Assembly (NCBI RefSeq): GCF_041296385.1
Contig: NC_091015.1
Coordinates: 54,440,345 to 54,504,344 of the forward strand
Length of the DNA stretch: 64,000 nucleotides
Direction: 5' to 3'
Source: Aphelocoma coerulescens
Lineage: Eukaryota; Chordata; Aves; Passeriformes; Corvidae
The position numbers and the translations under genes were made by a program. Positions 61,461 through 64,000 of the stretch are shown here, piece by piece. How positions within the stretch are numbered: position 1 is the stretch's first letter; the number at the start of each line of letters is the position of its first letter. The notes under the pieces were generated by a model. The model made no database searches. It was not told the origin of the DNA and saw only the letters and a program-made list of their open reading frames with translations.

Positions 61461-64000
61461 ACTCCAAAGAAACACTCTTTCAGAAATAAGGAGTAAACAG
61501 GCTTTCACAAACAATGATAGCAGGAGAGACCTTTGCCTTCTGCACCTTCATTTTGGGCCCTGCAGAGACAGAAAAGACCTCAGTTAATTTTCTGTGGTTG
61601 GCTGCTCAGCGATGGAGAGGATTAGGTGGTAAAGTCAGTTTTGGTGTAAGAGATAGAGTCAGTTAGCTCCAGCTATCACAGCTGGCAGATAACCATTAGC
61701 TACCACCTGGAAGAGGTCTTTTGAACCTCTCAGGAGGTAACTTAAATGGACTTGATATGAGCTCCTATGAGCTATCATGTGAAATACAAGCTTCCCATAC
61801 AGCTCTACAGGGTATCACAGCTATGCTGGGCAAGGTGAAGCAGGCAGCCTTCAGAGAGTTCAATGGATAAATGAAGGGTGCTATTCCCCAGCACTGTTAT
61901 CTCAGGATCTTTTAGATCAGGTCAGTTAGGTGGGACTATCTATCCCAGAACCTGGGAGTACCAGGACTGACAACAGAAGGTGGTGAGATCCACCTCTAGC
62001 ACCATTATACAGTAGTTCTCGTATGGGGAAAAGCCCAATCATACTGCCAAACCACTCCCTTTCCCATCCCTGAGGCCACAAGGGACTTGGCCCTATTTTC
62101 TTCCTTGGAGGATAATGTTAAGCTGATAGTCCACCAAGGTAGCTAAACATGGCTCAGCCAGGGGACAAGAATAAATGCTACACCTTCAGTGGGATTGCCA
62201 AACGTGCACAGAGTACGTGAAATCTAGTTTGTTGGACTAAAACCTCTCTCCAGTATTTCTTGAAGTCCTCTGAGGAACACATCATTGTTGACATCTTGGC
62301 ATTAACTTAGAAGTTTGCTATCTCCTATTAGTACAGCAATATCTGGTTTAGGCTTGATTATCAAATCACCTAATCTAACTTCCCATCTAATATGGGCCTA
62401 GGAGTAATACTGTTGACACATTTACCCTTCTGAAGTTCAGCCAAGCTCACCTGTATCTGACTACAGTTCCCCTTCCAACACAATCTCAGCCTTGGCCTGA
62501 AGTCTTCCAGAGAAATGGTTCAGCATCAGAGTAGGCATCTCAAAAAAAGTACCATTTAAAAAGGGGAAAGAAATTCCATCCATAACTGTATCATGATAAT
62601 GCTCCAATACTTACAGCACCAGTGTTTTCCAAAGCCCTGCTAGCACCATCACCAAAGGGAAGAAAATGTCACCTTGCTCTGACATGATCCCTTCTGGCAA
62701 GATGCACATCCAAGGACTTTGAAAAGTTTTTCTCCTCTTGTATTGCAGGAGCTGAAATGCTATTACAGATTACTCCTTTCAGCAATTTTTTTTCTTTCTT
62801 TCCTGTTTGTTCATTTATTTATATTTCAATCTAATTCTATGCCCGTGAAAATTTGACATTCTTTGAGATTTTCTAAAATCTCAGAACAGTTTAAGCCCCA
62901 ACAACAGTCTATTCACAGGGAGTATGTTCAACAAGACAAGCTTAAAAGACTTGAAATTAAAGATCAGTTAGGGAACCAAAATATTTTTCTTTAAATCTTC
63001 ATGCCTGCCAGCCAAACAGGCACAGGGCAGCAGTAGGATTTCATAACTAGCATCTCACAGGGCTCCTCTCTCTGCCCTGACAGGAGACAGCATGGAATAC
63101 TTGTCTTCAGCTGCACCTCAGTATCAAACTCAGCTCTATCATGCCTCAGCAGAGTTGTGTCTTCTCAAACCAGGAACAAATTCGGCTAAGACGCTTCAGT
63201 GAGAGTAGCACATAGATAGCCCTGAGCAAAATTCAGTCCTGTCAAAATGTCTGTTTTCCATCTCCATTAAAAAATCATGTCCCAGTGTATAATCACGCAA
63301 CTGGCAGAATGTGGATCTGCTTTAGCATGCAATTCATCAGAGACCTGCTCCTTCTGTCCTGACCTCTTATATTTACCGTGAAGACCAGATCTCTAAGATA
63401 ACCACTGGCACACCTGGGGCTTGTGCAGGAGCAGGATGCCATCACCAAGAACCTTCAGTGTTACATGGACCAAAGGATAAAATGGTACCTGGGCCTTTGC
63501 TGCCCTTACTGACATCAACAGAAAAGGGGGTCGATCCTAAGAGCAGAAATCGCTGTAGAGACATTTTTGGTGATTTCTCTGCTTTGCTGAAGCCCAAATG
63601 CTTTAAGGTAAATTGCCTTCCATAAGAAAAGTTAAATGAGAGAGAAAATACTTGGGTGCTGTCACAGATTAGATTAGGTCCTTGTGTGCAACAAAGATTG
63701 CATGTAGTGTTGAATAAAAACAAGTGGGTGAGCTCACCTATTCAGTGTCTCTCAAAAGAGAGCACATTCAATATTGTCTAAATCAGGTTTGAACAGCACT
63801 GGTTACCTACTGCTATGCCCTTGGGAAGGAAAAGTCAGGGTCACCCACAAAGCTCCAGACAGAAGTCAATAACCCAGTAACCCAGCAGTCCTTAGGTACT
63901 TCACTTGGGCACCTCCTCATCCACCACCATCACCATGATGGATGGGAAGGATAAAAACAAATGGCAAAACACAGAAGCTCCAAAACTGTAATTATCCTCC
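61461..64000. other. Unique non-coding sequence, no gene seen
   Basis: No open frame of 60 or more codons occurs from about 60.9 to 63.4 kb on either strand. The only later frame (63442-63723, minus, 93 codons) has no known domain. No repeat family was recognised up to the window end. Confidence 0.45.

Noticed and set aside
1..64000. CRISPR arrays, bacterial operons, toxin or defence systems, viral genomes
   Set aside because: No regularly spaced repeats, no ribosome-binding-site-led gene strings, and CR1 with CpG depletion places the DNA in a vertebrate nucleus. No novel multi-gene system is visible.

Overview
This window looks like non-coding nuclear DNA from a vertebrate, most likely a bird. 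The evidence is four fragments of the CR1 non-LTR retrotransposon, all 5'-truncated and two carrying the C-terminal end of the CR1 reverse transcriptase. Apart from these there is very little recognisable interspersed repeat. CpG is scarce except in a few short islands, microsatellites are simple, and base composition is moderate. Crocodilians and turtles also carry CR1, so 'bird' is an inference. Nothing points to bacterial, plasmid or viral DNA: there are no operons, no long homologous reading frames, no rRNA, no tRNA and no CRISPR array.

I found no protein-coding gene or exon that I can support. Almost every open frame is short, unrelated to any family I recognise, and matched by equally long frames on the other strand; several need a GTG start. 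The longest ATG frame (263 codons, about 43.6-44.4 kb, + strand) is longer than expected by chance but has no recognisable domain, so I list it only as a curiosity. The window is therefore probably intergenic (gene desert) or inside one or more large introns. Isolated small exons cannot be excluded by eye.

Layout: 0-10 kb is unique sequence with a striking two-phase pentamer microsatellite (866-955). At 10.7-11.1 kb there is a CpG-retaining block. At 12.0 kb there is a CR1 3' end, followed at 12.7-13.0 kb by an element with inverted E-box/T-box-like sites. At 17.3-17.8 kb three consensus AP-1 sites stand next to a small CpG cluster, and at 22.1 kb there is a pair of AP-1/MARE-like sites. At 26.6-26.9 kb an A/T-rich block keeps its CpGs. 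CR1 copies lie at 27.5-28.1 kb (containing a run of 26 C), 30.5 kb and 48.6-49.1 kb. At 33.8-34.0 kb there are three forkhead-type sites, and at 34.7-34.8 kb a polypurine minisatellite. At 60.8-61.5 kb lies the most enhancer-like segment of the window, dense in homeodomain, POU and TCF/LEF-type motifs and containing a perfect inverted repeat around a CpG-bearing spacer.

If anything here has a function, the best reading is a set of cis-regulatory elements acting on a gene outside, or only partly inside, the window. That is inference from motif clustering and local CpG retention. It has not been tested by alignment.
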